From DATEPR01 sp036503065 (GTDB taxonomy: Bacteria; Actinomycetota; Actinomycetes; Mycobacteriales; Pseudonocardiaceae), in the NCBI GenBank assembly GCA_036503065.1, contig DASXXM010000229.1:1-14521 (forward strand): DNA of 14,521 nt. Reading direction: 5' to 3'. This document shows positions 1-6,132 of this stretch, piece after piece. A model generated the notes under the pieces. It was not told the DNA's origin. It ran no database searches and saw only the letters and a program-made list of their open reading frames with translations. Position numbers and translations under genes: made by a program. Position 1 is the stretch's first letter. Each line of letters begins with the position of its first letter.

Positions 1-816
1 GGTCAGCTGATCACCGGCGACGGTGTCCTCTATGCCACCGGCGGCGCACCGAACCCGGTCGGCGCGCCCGACATCGTCGGGCCGGCCACCTATCTGTCCG
101 CGCGGGACGGCCGCAGCTGGCCGGTCCCGGTCGGCGCCGACTGCCGGCTGCGCGGCGCGGGCGGCGACGCCGGTGGGCTCTACGTGCTCGACCAGTGCGT
201 GAGCCCCGGTGCTCCGGAGCCGCACCTGCGCAGTGAGCAGGTCGTCGGCTACGACCTGACCGGCCGGCAACGCTGGTCCAGCCCCCTGACGCTGCAGCCC
301 GGCACGGTCGCCGGCATCCTTGGTCCGGTGTTCGTGCGCGGCGACGTGGTGCTGGCCGAGCAGGAGCAGCGGTACGTCGCGCTGGCCACCGCGACCGGCG
401 CACAGCTGTGGAGCACGAGCGACCCGTTCGAGCCGGAGACCACCGTCACCGACGGCACCAGGCTGGCCTGGGCGTCCGGCATCCAGGTCACCACGATGGA
501 CCTGCACAGCGGCGAACAGGTGTGGCAGCACGACTGGAACTTTCCGCTGGAGGCGGACCTGCCGGCCACCGCGGGCGGCCGCCTCTACCTGATCCAGCAC
601 ACCCTCGGCCCCGACGTCTACAACTGCGCCAGGGACGCCGCACTGCTGCTGTTGGACACGACGACCGGGACGTACCGCACGCCGCGCGGCTCCGGCCTGC
701 CCGCGGGCGTCGGCAACGACTGCGGCCCGGACGTGCAGGACCGCATCTACCTGCGCGGCTCGTTCATGGTGTTGGTGACCGCCAGCACGGTCACCGTCCT
801 GGCCGGGCATCCGTAG
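1..816 (+). CDS. PQQ-like beta-propeller repeat protein, 3' part only
   Basis: The frame is open from base 1 and ends at TAG (814-816), so 271 codons of the C-terminal part are visible and the start lies outside the window. Short propeller-blade motifs recur: VVGYDLTGRQRWSS, YVALATATGAQLWST, VTTMDLHSGEQVWQ and LLLLDTTTGTYRTP. Each has the D-x-x-T/S-G-x-x-x-W pattern of PQQ/BamB-like blades. Four cysteines (in ADCRL, DQCVS, YNCAR and NDCGPD) could form disulfides, which would fit an exported or lipoprotein domain, but the signal region cannot be seen. Actinobacteria have no BamABCDE outer-membrane machinery, so a 'BamB' name would describe only the fold. The partner and ligand are unknown. It lies upstream of thrS with a 97-bp gap and is probably not part of the thrS transcription unit. 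Confidence 0.8.
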   Translation, partial: GQLITGDGVLYATGGAPNPVGAPDIVGPATYLSARDGRSWPVPVGADCRLRGAGGDAGGLYVLDQCVSPGAPEPHLRSEQVVGYDLTGRQRWSSPLTLQPGTVAGILGPVFVRGDVVLAEQEQRYVALATATGAQLWSTSDPFEPETTVTDGTRLAWASGIQVTTMDLHSGEQVWQHDWNFPLEADLPATAGGRLYLIQHTLGPDVYNCARDAALLLLDTTTGTYRTPRGSGLPAGVGNDCGPDVQDRIYLRGSFMVLVTASTVTVLAGHP

Positions 817-913
817 GTATCCACAGGCCGGAGAAACCCGCAGGTAATCCACCGGGGCTTGCCGATAACATCACGGCCATCCGTGTTCGTGTCACACACA
901 GAAGGTGGTCATC

Positions 914-2944
914 GTGTCCCAGCCCTTCCGTCCTGCCGCCGTCCCCGCCGCACGCGTGGTGGTCCCGGCCGGCACTACCGCCGGTACGGCGGTACGGGAG
1001 GCTGGGCTGCCCGGCAAGGGCCCGGACGCCGTCGTCGTGGTCCGGGAATCTGGTGGCCGGCTGCGTGACCTGGCCTGGGTGCCGGACGAGGACGTCGAGG
1101 TCGACGCGGTCGCCGCCAACACCGACGACGGCCGTGCCGTGATCCGGCACTCCGCCGCGCACGTGCTCGCGCAGGCCGTCCAGCAGCAGTTCCCCGACGC
1201 CAAGCTGGGCATCGGCCCGCCGATACGGGACGGCTTCTACTACGACTTCGACACCGAGCGGCCGTTCACGCCGGAAGACCTGCAGGCGCTGGAGAAGCGC
1301 ATGAACCAGATCGTCAAGGGCGCGCAGCGGTTCTCCCGTCGGGTGGTCGACTCGATCGACGCCGCCAAGCAGGAACTGGCCGCCGAGCCGTACAAGCTGG
1401 AACTGGTCGACCTCAAGAGCGACGTCGACACGGCGGAGGTCATGGAGGTCGGCGCCGCGGGCGAGCTGACGATCTACGACAACCTGGACCCGCGCACCGG
1501 CGACCGGCTGTGGAGCGACCTGTGCCGCGGCCCGCACGTGCCGACCACGAAGCACATTCCCGCGTTCAAGCTGACCAGGGTGGCCGCCGCGTACTGGCGC
1601 GGCAGCGAGCACAACCCGCAGTTGCAGCGGATCTACGGCACCGCGTGGGAGTCCAGGGAGGCGCTGGAGGAGTACCTCGCGCTGCTGGTCGAGGCAGAGC
1701 GCCGCGACCACCGCAGGCTGGGCGCCGAACTGGACCTGTTCAGCTTCCCGGAGGAACTCGGCTCAGGTCTCGCGGTGTTCCACCCCAGGGGCGGGATCAT
1801 CCGGCGCGAGCTGGAGAACTACTCGCGGCGCCGGCACGAGGACTCCGGCTACGAGTTCGTGAACACCCCGCACATCAGCAAGGAAGGCCTGTTCCACACC
1901 TCGGGCCACCTGCCCTACTACGCGGACACGATGTTCCCGCCGGTGACGTTCGAGGGTGAGAACTACTACCTCAAAGCGATGAACTGCCCGATGCACAACC
2001 TGATCTTCGCGTCGCGCGGGCGGTCCTACCGGGAGTTGCCGCTGCGCCTGTTCGAGTTCGGCACGGTGTACCGGTACGAGAAGTCGGGCGTGGTGCACGG
2101 GTTGACCAGGGTCCGCGGCCTGACCATGGACGACTCGCACATCTACTGCACGAAGGAGCAGATGCCGGGCGAACTGCGCTCGCTGCTGGCCTTCGTGCTG
2201 GACCTGCTGCGCGACTACGGCCTGTCCGACTTCTACCTCGAGCTGTCCACCCGGGGCGACTCGGAGAAGTTCATCGGCGAGGAATGGGAGTGGGCGGAAG
2301 CCACCGAGACGCTGCGCCAGGCCGCCGAGGACTCGGGCCTGGAACTGGTGCCCGACCCGGGCGGCGCGGCCTTCTACGGGCCCAAGATCTCCGTGCAGGC
2401 CAGGGACGCGATCGGCCGGACGTGGCAGATGTCCACGATCCAGCTCGACTTCAACCAGCCGAAGCGGTTCAAACTGGAGTACACCGCGTCGGACGGCTCC
2501 CGTCAGCAGCCGGTCATGATCCACCGTGCGCTGTTCGGCTCGATCGAGCGGTTCTTCGGCATCCTCACCGAGCACTACGCGGGCGCCTTCCCGGCCTGGC
2601 TGGCCCCGGTGCAGGTGGTGGGCATCCCGATCGCCGAGGACCACGTGGCGCACCTGACGGCGGTCGCCGACCAGCTGCGCGCCCACCGGGTCCGCGTCGA
2701 CGTGGACGCGGGCGACGACCGGATGCAGAAGAAGATCCGCACGCACACCACCCAGAAGGTCCCGTTCCTCCTGCTGGCGGGCGCGAACGACGTCGAGTCG
2801 GGCGCGGTGTCCTTCCGCTTCCGCGACGGCGGCCAGATCAACGGCGTCCCGGTGGCCAGGGCGGTGGCCGCGATCGTGTCGTGGATCGAACGACGCGAGA
2901 ACGAGTCGCCGACCGAGGACGCGCTGCGGTCCGTGCTGGCCTGA
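914..2944 (+). CDS. thrS: Threonyl-tRNA synthetase
   Basis: It charges tRNA-Thr with threonine in the cytoplasm. The 676-aa product has an N-terminal TGS-like region (about 12-68). The editing domain carries H79-x3-H83 (HSAAH) and C204-x3-H208 (CRGPH), the metal/editing motifs of bacterial ThrRS. The class II catalytic core has motif 2 around FEFGTVYRYEKSG, motif 3 at GSIERFFGIL, and zinc ligands C358 (MNCPMH), H409 (DDSHIYC) and H537 (MIHRAL). A C-terminal anticodon-binding domain starts near residue 570. Both cleaning and synthetic functions look intact. The GTG at 914 is chosen because GAAGGTGG (901-908) sits 5 nt before it as a ribosome binding site. An in-frame GTG at 905 overlaps that site and would add only three residues. 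The HIT gene follows 26 bp downstream, as in mycobacteria. No T-box was recognised in the 97-bp leader. Confidence 0.97.
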   Translation: MSQPFRPAAVPAARVVVPAGTTAGTAVREAGLPGKGPDAVVVVRESGGRLRDLAWVPDEDVEVDAVAANTDDGRAVIRHSAAHVLAQAVQQQFPDAKLGIGPPIRDGFYYDFDTERPFTPEDLQALEKRMNQIVKGAQRFSRRVVDSIDAAKQELAAEPYKLELVDLKSDVDTAEVMEVGAAGELTIYDNLDPRTGDRLWSDLCRGPHVPTTKHIPAFKLTRVAAAYWRGSEHNPQLQRIYGTAWESREALEEYLALLVEAERRDHRRLGAELDLFSFPEELGSGLAVFHPRGGIIRRELENYSRRRHEDSGYEFVNTPHISKEGLFHTSGHLPYYADTMFPPVTFEGENYYLKAMNCPMHNLIFASRGRSYRELPLRLFEFGTVYRYEKSGVVHGLTRVRGLTMDDSHIYCTKEQMPGELRSLLAFVLDLLRDYGLSDFYLELSTRGDSEKFIGEEWEWAEATETLRQAAEDSGLELVPDPGGAAFYGPKISVQARDAIGRTWQMSTIQLDFNQPKRFKLEYTASDGSRQQPVMIHRALFGSIERFFGILTEHYAGAFPAWLAPVQVVGIPIAEDHVAHLTAVADQLRAHRVRVDVDAGDDRMQKKIRTHTTQKVPFLLLAGANDVESGAVSFRFRDGGQINGVPVARAVAAIVSWIERRENESPTEDALRSVLA

Positions 2945-2957
2945 GCTGTCGCGGCCC

Positions 2958-2963
2958 TAGGAT
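2958..2963 (+). promoter_or_regulatory. Possible -10 box for leaderless transcription of the HIT gene
   Basis: TAGGAT lies 7 nt before the ATG at 2971, the distance expected if RNA starts at the A of the start codon. Leaderless mRNAs are common in actinobacteria. No good purine-rich ribosome site precedes the ATG (only a weak GCGGGA), which fits this reading. No clear -35 was seen. Read-through from thrS, 26 bp upstream, remains equally possible. Confidence 0.35.
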
Positions 2964-2970
2964 CGCGGGA

Positions 2971-3555
2971 ATGGAGTCAGTGATCGAGGCCGACCGGCCG
3001 GACCCGCCGGACATGGTGGTGCAGGACGGGGTCGGGGTCCAGGACGCGTTGCAGCGTCTGTGGACCCCGCACCGGATGGCGTACATCAGGGGCGCGGACA
3101 AGCCGGTCGGCTCCGACTCGGATGGCTGTCCGTTCTGCCGGATAGTCGACCTGCCGGACGAGGCCGCGCTGATTCTGGCCAGGGGAGCGCTGGTGTACGC
3201 GGTGCTGAACCTGTACCCGTACAACCCGGGCCACCTGATGGTCGTGCCGTACCGGCACATTGCCGACTACACCGACCTGACCCCGGCGGAAACGGTGGAA
3301 CTGGCCCAGTTCACCCAGCGGGCAATGGCCGTGATCCGACAGGTGTCCATGCCGCACGGGTTCAACATCGGCATGAACCAGGGCGTGGTGGCCGGCGCCG
3401 GCATCGCGGCCCACCTGCATCAGCACGTGGTCCCCCGTTGGGGTGGCGACGCAAACTTCATGCCGGTGATCGGCCACACCAAAGTACTGCCCGAACTACT
3501 GGGTGAAACGCGAACAATGCTCGCCGCCGCCTGGCCGCCGCCGACAGAATCGTGA
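2971..3555 (+). CDS. HIT-family protein, Ap4A phosphorylase/hydrolase-like
   Basis: The 194-aa HIT (histidine triad) protein has the nucleotidyl-transfer motif H148-L-H150-Q-H152-V-V, with H150 the expected nucleophile. Upstream are C53-P-F-C56, a CxxC pair typical of zinc-binding HIT proteins, and a conserved NLYPYNPGHLMVVPYRH strand-helix core (80-96). Residues 1-50 form an N-terminal extension beyond the minimal HIT fold. By order and length it corresponds to M. tuberculosis Rv2613c, described as an Ap4A phosphorylase, and that is the best guess for its reaction (diadenosine tetraphosphate plus phosphate to ATP and ADP). The specific substrate is inferred from synteny, since the HIT motif alone does not fix it. 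Placement after thrS is suggestive because aminoacyl-tRNA synthetases make Ap4A as a side product. ATG 2971 is used; a GC-rich hairpin follows the stop. Confidence 0.92.
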   Translation: MESVIEADRPDPPDMVVQDGVGVQDALQRLWTPHRMAYIRGADKPVGSDSDGCPFCRIVDLPDEAALILARGALVYAVLNLYPYNPGHLMVVPYRHIADYTDLTPAETVELAQFTQRAMAVIRQVSMPHGFNIGMNQGVVAGAGIAAHLHQHVVPRWGGDANFMPVIGHTKVLPELLGETRTMLAAAWPPPTES

Positions 3556-3559
3556 GGTC

Positions 3560-3577
3560 CGCGCGCAGCGGCGCGCG
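3560..3577 (+). terminator. GC-rich hairpin after the HIT gene, candidate terminator
   Basis: CGCGCGC (3560-3566), loop AGCG and GCGCGCG (3571-3577) form a perfect 7-bp stem starting 4 nt after the HIT stop codon. There is no U-tract after it, which is usual for actinobacterial candidates but lowers certainty. It would separate thrS-HIT from the small secreted gene downstream. Confidence 0.45.
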
Positions 3578-3619
3578 CCCCACTGCCGGACCGACACCCT
3601 CCGACCGCATTCACAATTC

Positions 3620-3633
3620 ACACACCGGTGTGT
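3620..3633 (+). repeat. 14-bp perfect palindrome, candidate operator
   Basis: ACACACCGGTGTGT is a perfect palindrome centred at 3626/3627. It lies in an AT-richer pocket about 60 bp before the ATG of the small secreted protein. Its last base is the first base of TTGCGG (3633-3638), a possible -35 followed 15 nt later by TATTTT (3654-3659). A symmetrical site at a -35 is where an activator or repressor dimer could bind. No regulator family is recognised from the sequence. Confidence 0.4.
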
Positions 3634-3651
3634 TGCGGGCACGTACCGCTA

Positions 3652-3684
3652 TATATTTTTCGTGTCCACGCAATCGACACGAAA
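3652..3684 (+). promoter_or_regulatory. AT-rich -10 region with 9-bp dyad covering the ribosome binding site
   Basis: TATATTTTT (3652-3660) is a marked AT run in a GC-rich window and contains a likely -10. It runs into TTTCGTGTC (3658-3666), which pairs perfectly with GACACGAAA (3676-3684) across a 9-nt loop. The right arm includes most of the GAAAGG ribosome site (3681-3686) used by the ATG at 3694. If transcription starts upstream of 3658, the RNA hairpin would hide the ribosome site. If it starts near 3664, as the -10 suggests, the dyad is more likely a DNA operator. Confidence 0.45.
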
Positions 3685-3693
3685 GGCGTGATC

Positions 3694-4119
3694 ATGCCGC
3701 TTCGGATTCGATCCCTGATGATGGCCCCGCTGCTGGCTTTCGCATTTGTGACGACATTCGTGGTGCTTCCCGCGCAGCACGCCTCGGCGACCGGTATCAC
3801 GTCCGGATCACCCGATTTCACCATGTCGGTGGTCCCGTTGTCACAAACTCGCAAGCGTGGTACCGGCGCCCCGTACGACGTCACCGTGAACTCGGTGAAC
3901 GGCTTCAACGGGCATGTCTCACTGACCCTGACCGGTAACATCCCGTCCACCGGCACGGTGGGGATCGGCGACCCGACCGGATTCGGCCCGCTCGGCGCGG
4001 GCGGTGTCACCATCCAGATCGCGAAGGTCAACGACGTGATCGGCACGTTCGACATGACCATCAACGCCACCAGCGGCAGCATCGTGCATCACGTGAACAT
4101 CAGCCTGACGATCAGGTAG
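3694..4119 (+). CDS. Small secreted beta-sandwich (Ig-like) protein
   Basis: The 141-aa product starts at ATG 3694 with GAAAGG 7 nt upstream. A Sec signal peptide is clear: MPLRIR, a hydrophobic stretch of about 20 residues (MMAPLLAFAFVTTFVVL), then AQHASA with likely cleavage between A32 and T33. There is no lipobox cysteine. The mature part is about 109 residues and lacks cysteines. Its opening SPDFTMSVVPLSQT, the central GFNGHVSLTL and the ending GSIVHHVNISLTIR follow the pattern of a bacterial Ig-like domain that usually occurs as a C-terminal accessory module of secreted actinobacterial proteases and glycosidases (SPDFSLSVSPSSQT...GFTGTVTL...TVTLTV). Here the module stands alone with no catalytic domain. 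Function is unknown; adhesion, inhibition or matrix roles are guesses. It has its own promoter region and converges on yceI. Confidence 0.8.
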   Translation: MPLRIRSLMMAPLLAFAFVTTFVVLPAQHASATGITSGSPDFTMSVVPLSQTRKRGTGAPYDVTVNSVNGFNGHVSLTLTGNIPSTGTVGIGDPTGFGPLGAGGVTIQIAKVNDVIGTFDMTINATSGSIVHHVNISLTIR

Positions 4120-4121
4120 TC

Positions 4122-4137
4122 CGTCGCCCCGGCGACG
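4122..4137 (+). terminator. Hairpin just after the small secreted gene, candidate terminator
   Basis: CGTCGC (4122-4127), loop CCCG and GCGACG (4132-4137) make a 6-bp GC-rich stem beginning 3 nt after the TAG of the secreted-protein gene. There is no U-tract. Position directly after the stop and before a convergent gene supports a terminator role. Confidence 0.4.
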
Positions 4138-4192
4138 AGCCTGGACGCAGAGCCACAGCCCAGGGCCCGGCACAGTCGCGGCCAAGCAATGC

Positions 4193-4209
4193 GTGACGAC
4201 CGGCGTCAC
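4193..4209. terminator. Inverted repeat between convergent genes
   Basis: GTGACG (4193-4198), spacer ACCGG and CGTCAC (4204-4209) are perfect 6-bp arms. They lie 58 bp beyond the end of yceI on the minus strand and 74 bp beyond the secreted gene on the plus strand. This could serve either transcript as a terminator, but short dyads arise easily in GC-rich DNA. Confidence 0.25.
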
Positions 4210-4266
4210 CCATCACGAAAGCAGCTGAACGCGACTTTGCCGGACCCCTGCGGAACTCCGGGAGAA

Positions 4267-4833
4267 CTAGGCTGCCGGCTTCTCGAGTGCCGCCTCGATC
4301 TCGAGACGGACTTCCAGCTTGTCGCTCACCACGGCACCGCCGGTCTCCATGAGCGGGTGGTACTTCATGTCGAAGTCGCTGCGCAGGATCGTCCCCTGCG
4401 CGGACAGGCCGATGCGGGTGCCGCCGTACGGGTCCGGGCCGATGCCGGACAGCTCCAGCTGGAGGGTCACCGGGTGGGTGACGCCGTGGATGGTCAGGTT
4501 GCCGTCCAGTTCGAAGTCGTCGCCCGCGGTGCGTAGGCCGGTGGACTGGAACGTGATCTCCGGGTGGTTTTCCACGTCCAGGAAGTCGGGGCTGCGCATG
4601 TGGTTGTCACGCGTCTCGTTGCGGGTGTCGATGGACGCGGCCTGGATGGTCGCGGTGACCGACGACTCCAGCGGGTTCTCCGCGGTGACGATCGTGGCGG
4701 CGAAGTCGTTGAAGTGGCCGCGGACCTTGCTGACCATGAAGTGCCGTGCGATGACGGACACGTCGGAGTGGGCCAGGTCAACGTTCCATGTTCCGGCGAC
4801 GTAGCCGGGGGGTACGACGGCCGTAGTGCTCAT
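4267..4833 (-). CDS. YceI-family lipid/isoprenoid-binding protein
   Basis: The 188-aa product is a full-length YceI-like domain. The family hallmarks run in order: GTWNVDLAHSDVSVIARHFMVSKVRGHF (14-41), ATIQAASIDTRNETRDNHMRSPDFLDVENHPEITFQST (62-99), LTIHGVTHPVTLQLEL (112-127), and SDFDMKYH near the end. YceI proteins form a lipocalin-like beta-barrel that binds long isoprenoid chains or similar amphiphiles. No signal peptide is seen, so this member is probably cytoplasmic, as is common for actinobacterial homologues. The ATG at 4833 is preceded by AAGGAG (complement of 4842-4847) at 8-nt spacing, a strong ribosome site. It is divergently transcribed from marR and shares operators with it, so it is the likely main target of that regulator. 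The physiological ligand cannot be told from the sequence. Confidence 0.93.
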   Translation of the reverse strand: MSTTAVVPPGYVAGTWNVDLAHSDVSVIARHFMVSKVRGHFNDFAATIVTAENPLESSVTATIQAASIDTRNETRDNHMRSPDFLDVENHPEITFQSTGLRTAGDDFELDGNLTIHGVTHPVTLQLELSGIGPDPYGGTRIGLSAQGTILRSDFDMKYHPLMETGGAVVSDKLEVRLEIEAALEKPAA

Positions 4834-4854
4834 GGCCGGATCTCCTTAGTCTAG

Positions 4855-4868
4855 GTTGAACTTTCAAC
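4855..4868. promoter_or_regulatory. MarR-type operator, yceI-proximal copy
   Basis: GTTGAACTTTCAAC has perfect arms GTTGA/TCAAC around ACTT. It differs by one base from the core of the second site at 4888-4901, and the two lie 33 bp (about three helical turns) apart. It covers the predicted start point of yceI transcription, where a bound repressor would block initiation. Confidence 0.65.
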
Positions 4869-4871
4869 TGA

Positions 4872-4900
4872 AACGTAGCACGCTATGGTTGAGCTTTCAA
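4872..4900 (-). promoter_or_regulatory. Predicted yceI promoter
   Basis: On the minus strand, TTGAAA (complement of 4895-4900) and TACGTT (complement of 4872-4877) are separated by exactly 17 nt, a good sigma-70/SigA-type promoter for this GC-rich genome. The -35 lies in the right operator and the start point falls in the left operator, so repression by the adjacent MarR protein is the natural reading. Confidence 0.6.
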
Positions 4901-4906
4901 CCATAG
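4883..4906. promoter_or_regulatory. MarR-type operator, marR-proximal copy with 10-bp arms
   Basis: CTATGGTTGA (4883-4892), GCTT and TCAACCATAG (4897-4906) form a perfect 10-bp-arm inverted repeat. Its core GTTGAGCTTTCAAC matches the other site except for one base. MarR dimers typically bind such palindromes of about 16-24 bp between divergent genes. The longer symmetry suggests this is the higher-affinity site, and it overlaps the predicted -35 boxes of both promoters. Confidence 0.7.
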
Positions 4907-4915
4907 GAGTACAGT
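4889..4915 (+). promoter_or_regulatory. Predicted marR promoter
   Basis: TTGAGC (4889-4894) and TACAGT (4910-4915) are 15 nt apart, slightly short. The -10 ends 7 nt before the marR ATG, so the mRNA could be leaderless. The -35 lies inside the palindrome at 4883-4906, which would give autoregulation. Confidence 0.4.
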
Positions 4916-4922
4916 TGCACTT

Positions 4923-5402
4923 ATGGCAGAGGTTCGCTGGTTGAGTAAGGAGCATCAGCGCGTCTGGCGCAACTACCTCGCGGCCACGCGCATGCTGGAG
5001 ACGGGGATAGAACGCCAGCTCCAGCGCGATTCCCACATGCCGGCGACCTACTACGAGATCATGGTCTCCTTGTCCGAAGCGCCCGACCGAACCCTCCGGA
5101 TGAGTGAACTGGCCGAACGCAACCGATTCTCCCGCAGCCGGCTGTCGCACGCGGTGGCCAGGATGGAGGCCGAGGGCTGGGTCGAACGGCGGGAGTGCCC
5201 GTCGGACAAACGCGGCGCCTTCGCCGTGCTCACCGAGGCCGGCTTCGCCGTACTCGCCGACGCCGCGCCGGGCCATGTGGAGCAGGTCAGGTCGCTGCTG
5301 TTCGACAACCTGACCGACGAGCAGATCAACCAACTCGGTGAGATCTGCGCCACAATCCGCAAGGCCGGGCCGGATCCGTTCGCCGGGATCTGGATTCCCT
5401 GA
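4923..5402 (+). CDS. MarR-family transcriptional regulator
   Basis: The 159-aa product is a typical MarR dimer. N-terminal helices (about 8-35, WLSKEHQRVWRNYLAATRML) are followed by a winged helix-turn-helix (about 40-108). The recognition region reads RMSELAERNRFSRSRLSHAVARMEAEGWVERRECPSDKRGAFAVLTEAG, including the wing motif SDKRG and the family's LTEAG. C-terminal dimer helices complete it. It is probably a ligand-responsive repressor of the divergent yceI and of itself, given the two GTTGA-N4-TCAAC sites between them. The inducer is unknown; a hydrophobic or phenolic compound is a family-level guess. AGGAG (4905-4909) lies 13 nt before the ATG, a long spacing, and a -10-like TACAGT suggests leaderless translation instead. 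The stop is 94 bp before pgsA. Confidence 0.94.
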   Translation: MAEVRWLSKEHQRVWRNYLAATRMLETGIERQLQRDSHMPATYYEIMVSLSEAPDRTLRMSELAERNRFSRSRLSHAVARMEAEGWVERRECPSDKRGAFAVLTEAGFAVLADAAPGHVEQVRSLLFDNLTDEQINQLGEICATIRKAGPDPFAGIWIP

Positions 5403-5496
5403 CCCACGCGGCCGGCCGAGCCTTCGTTCAGCAGGCCAACTGGGCCGATACGCTGCCGAAGCCAGTGACCCCTACCGGCAGGTGCACCGCAGCGTC

Positions 5497-6132
5497 ATGC
5501 TCAACATCTTCGCCCGTGCCTCCGTGTCCCGCGTGACCGATCCGGTCGGCGCGTGGCTGGTCCGCGCCGGTATGACCCCCAACGTGATGACCGTCGTCGG
5601 CACCGTCGGCACGGTCGTCAGCGCGCTGGTGTTCTTCCCGCTGAACCAGTTGTTCCTGGGTACCGCCCTGGTCACCGTGTTCGTGCTGTTCGACCTGCTG
5701 GACGGCGCGATGGCCCGCACCGCGGGTCGGGTCACCAGTTTCGGCACGGTGCTGGACGCCAGCTGCGACCGGATCGCCGACGGGGTGCTGTTCGGCGCCA
5801 TCACCTGGTGGGCGTTCGTGGTGGCCGGTGACCGGCTGACCGGCGCGGCGGCCCTGGTGTGCCTGGTCTGCGCGCAGGTCATCTCCTACATCAAGGCACG
5901 GGCCGACGCGGAGGGCCTCGACGCGGACGGCGGGCTCGTCGAGCGGGCAGAACGGTTCATCATCGCGCTGGCCGGCACCGCCATCCAGGGCCTCGGCGTG
6001 CCGCATGCCGTACGGGTGGCACTGCTGCTGCTCGCCGTGCTCGCCCTGATCACGGTCGGGCAGCGGCTGGTCGCGGTGTGGCGGTCGGCACACCAGGACG
6101 ACGCGTCGGAAAACCGGGAGGCCACGACGTGA
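5497..6132 (+). CDS. pgsA: Phosphatidylinositol phosphate synthase (CDP-alcohol phosphatidyltransferase)
   Basis: A 211-aa membrane enzyme expected to join CDP-diacylglycerol and inositol-1-phosphate to make phosphatidylinositol phosphate, the first step toward PIMs. The CDP-alcohol phosphotransferase signature is complete: D66-x2-D69-G-x2-A-R74-x8-G83-x3-D87-x3-D91, whose aspartates bind metal and CDP. The IKARADAEGL segment after the fifth helix matches mycobacterial PgsA1. About six hydrophobic segments are visible. The ATG at 5497 is chosen because MLNIFARASVSRVTDP then lines up with the N-terminus of mycobacterial PgsA1 (about 217 aa). An in-frame GTG at 5482 is an alternative, and neither has a strong ribosome site. 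The frame is open further upstream into marR but without family sequence. Its stop overlaps the acyltransferase start (GTGA), so the two are translationally coupled. Confidence 0.93.
   Translation: MLNIFARASVSRVTDPVGAWLVRAGMTPNVMTVVGTVGTVVSALVFFPLNQLFLGTALVTVFVLFDLLDGAMARTAGRVTSFGTVLDASCDRIADGVLFGAITWWAFVVAGDRLTGAAALVCLVCAQVISYIKARADAEGLDADGGLVERAERFIIALAGTAIQGLGVPHAVRVALLLLAVLALITVGQRLVAVWRSAHQDDASENREATT

Noticed and set aside
817..913. T-box riboswitch or strong promoter ahead of thrS
   Set aside because: At 97 bp there is no room for a T-box leader, no T-box consensus was seen, and -35/-10 candidates (such as TTGCCG at 859) had no convincing partner.
2284..3555. Open frame joining the end of thrS to the HIT gene as one 423-residue protein
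   Set aside because: Only the last 194 residues (from 2971) are real HIT sequence. The upstream part is an out-of-frame reading of thrS, so no fusion exists.
5427..5454. Possible pgsA promoter, TTCAGC and TACGCT with a 16-nt spacer
   Set aside because: Both hexamers are poor matches and similar pairs occur by chance. pgsA may also be read from marR.
5338..5496. Extended N-terminus for pgsA within and after marR
   Set aside because: The added residues are arginine/serine/proline-rich and have no counterpart in PgsA1. The family alignment begins at 5497.
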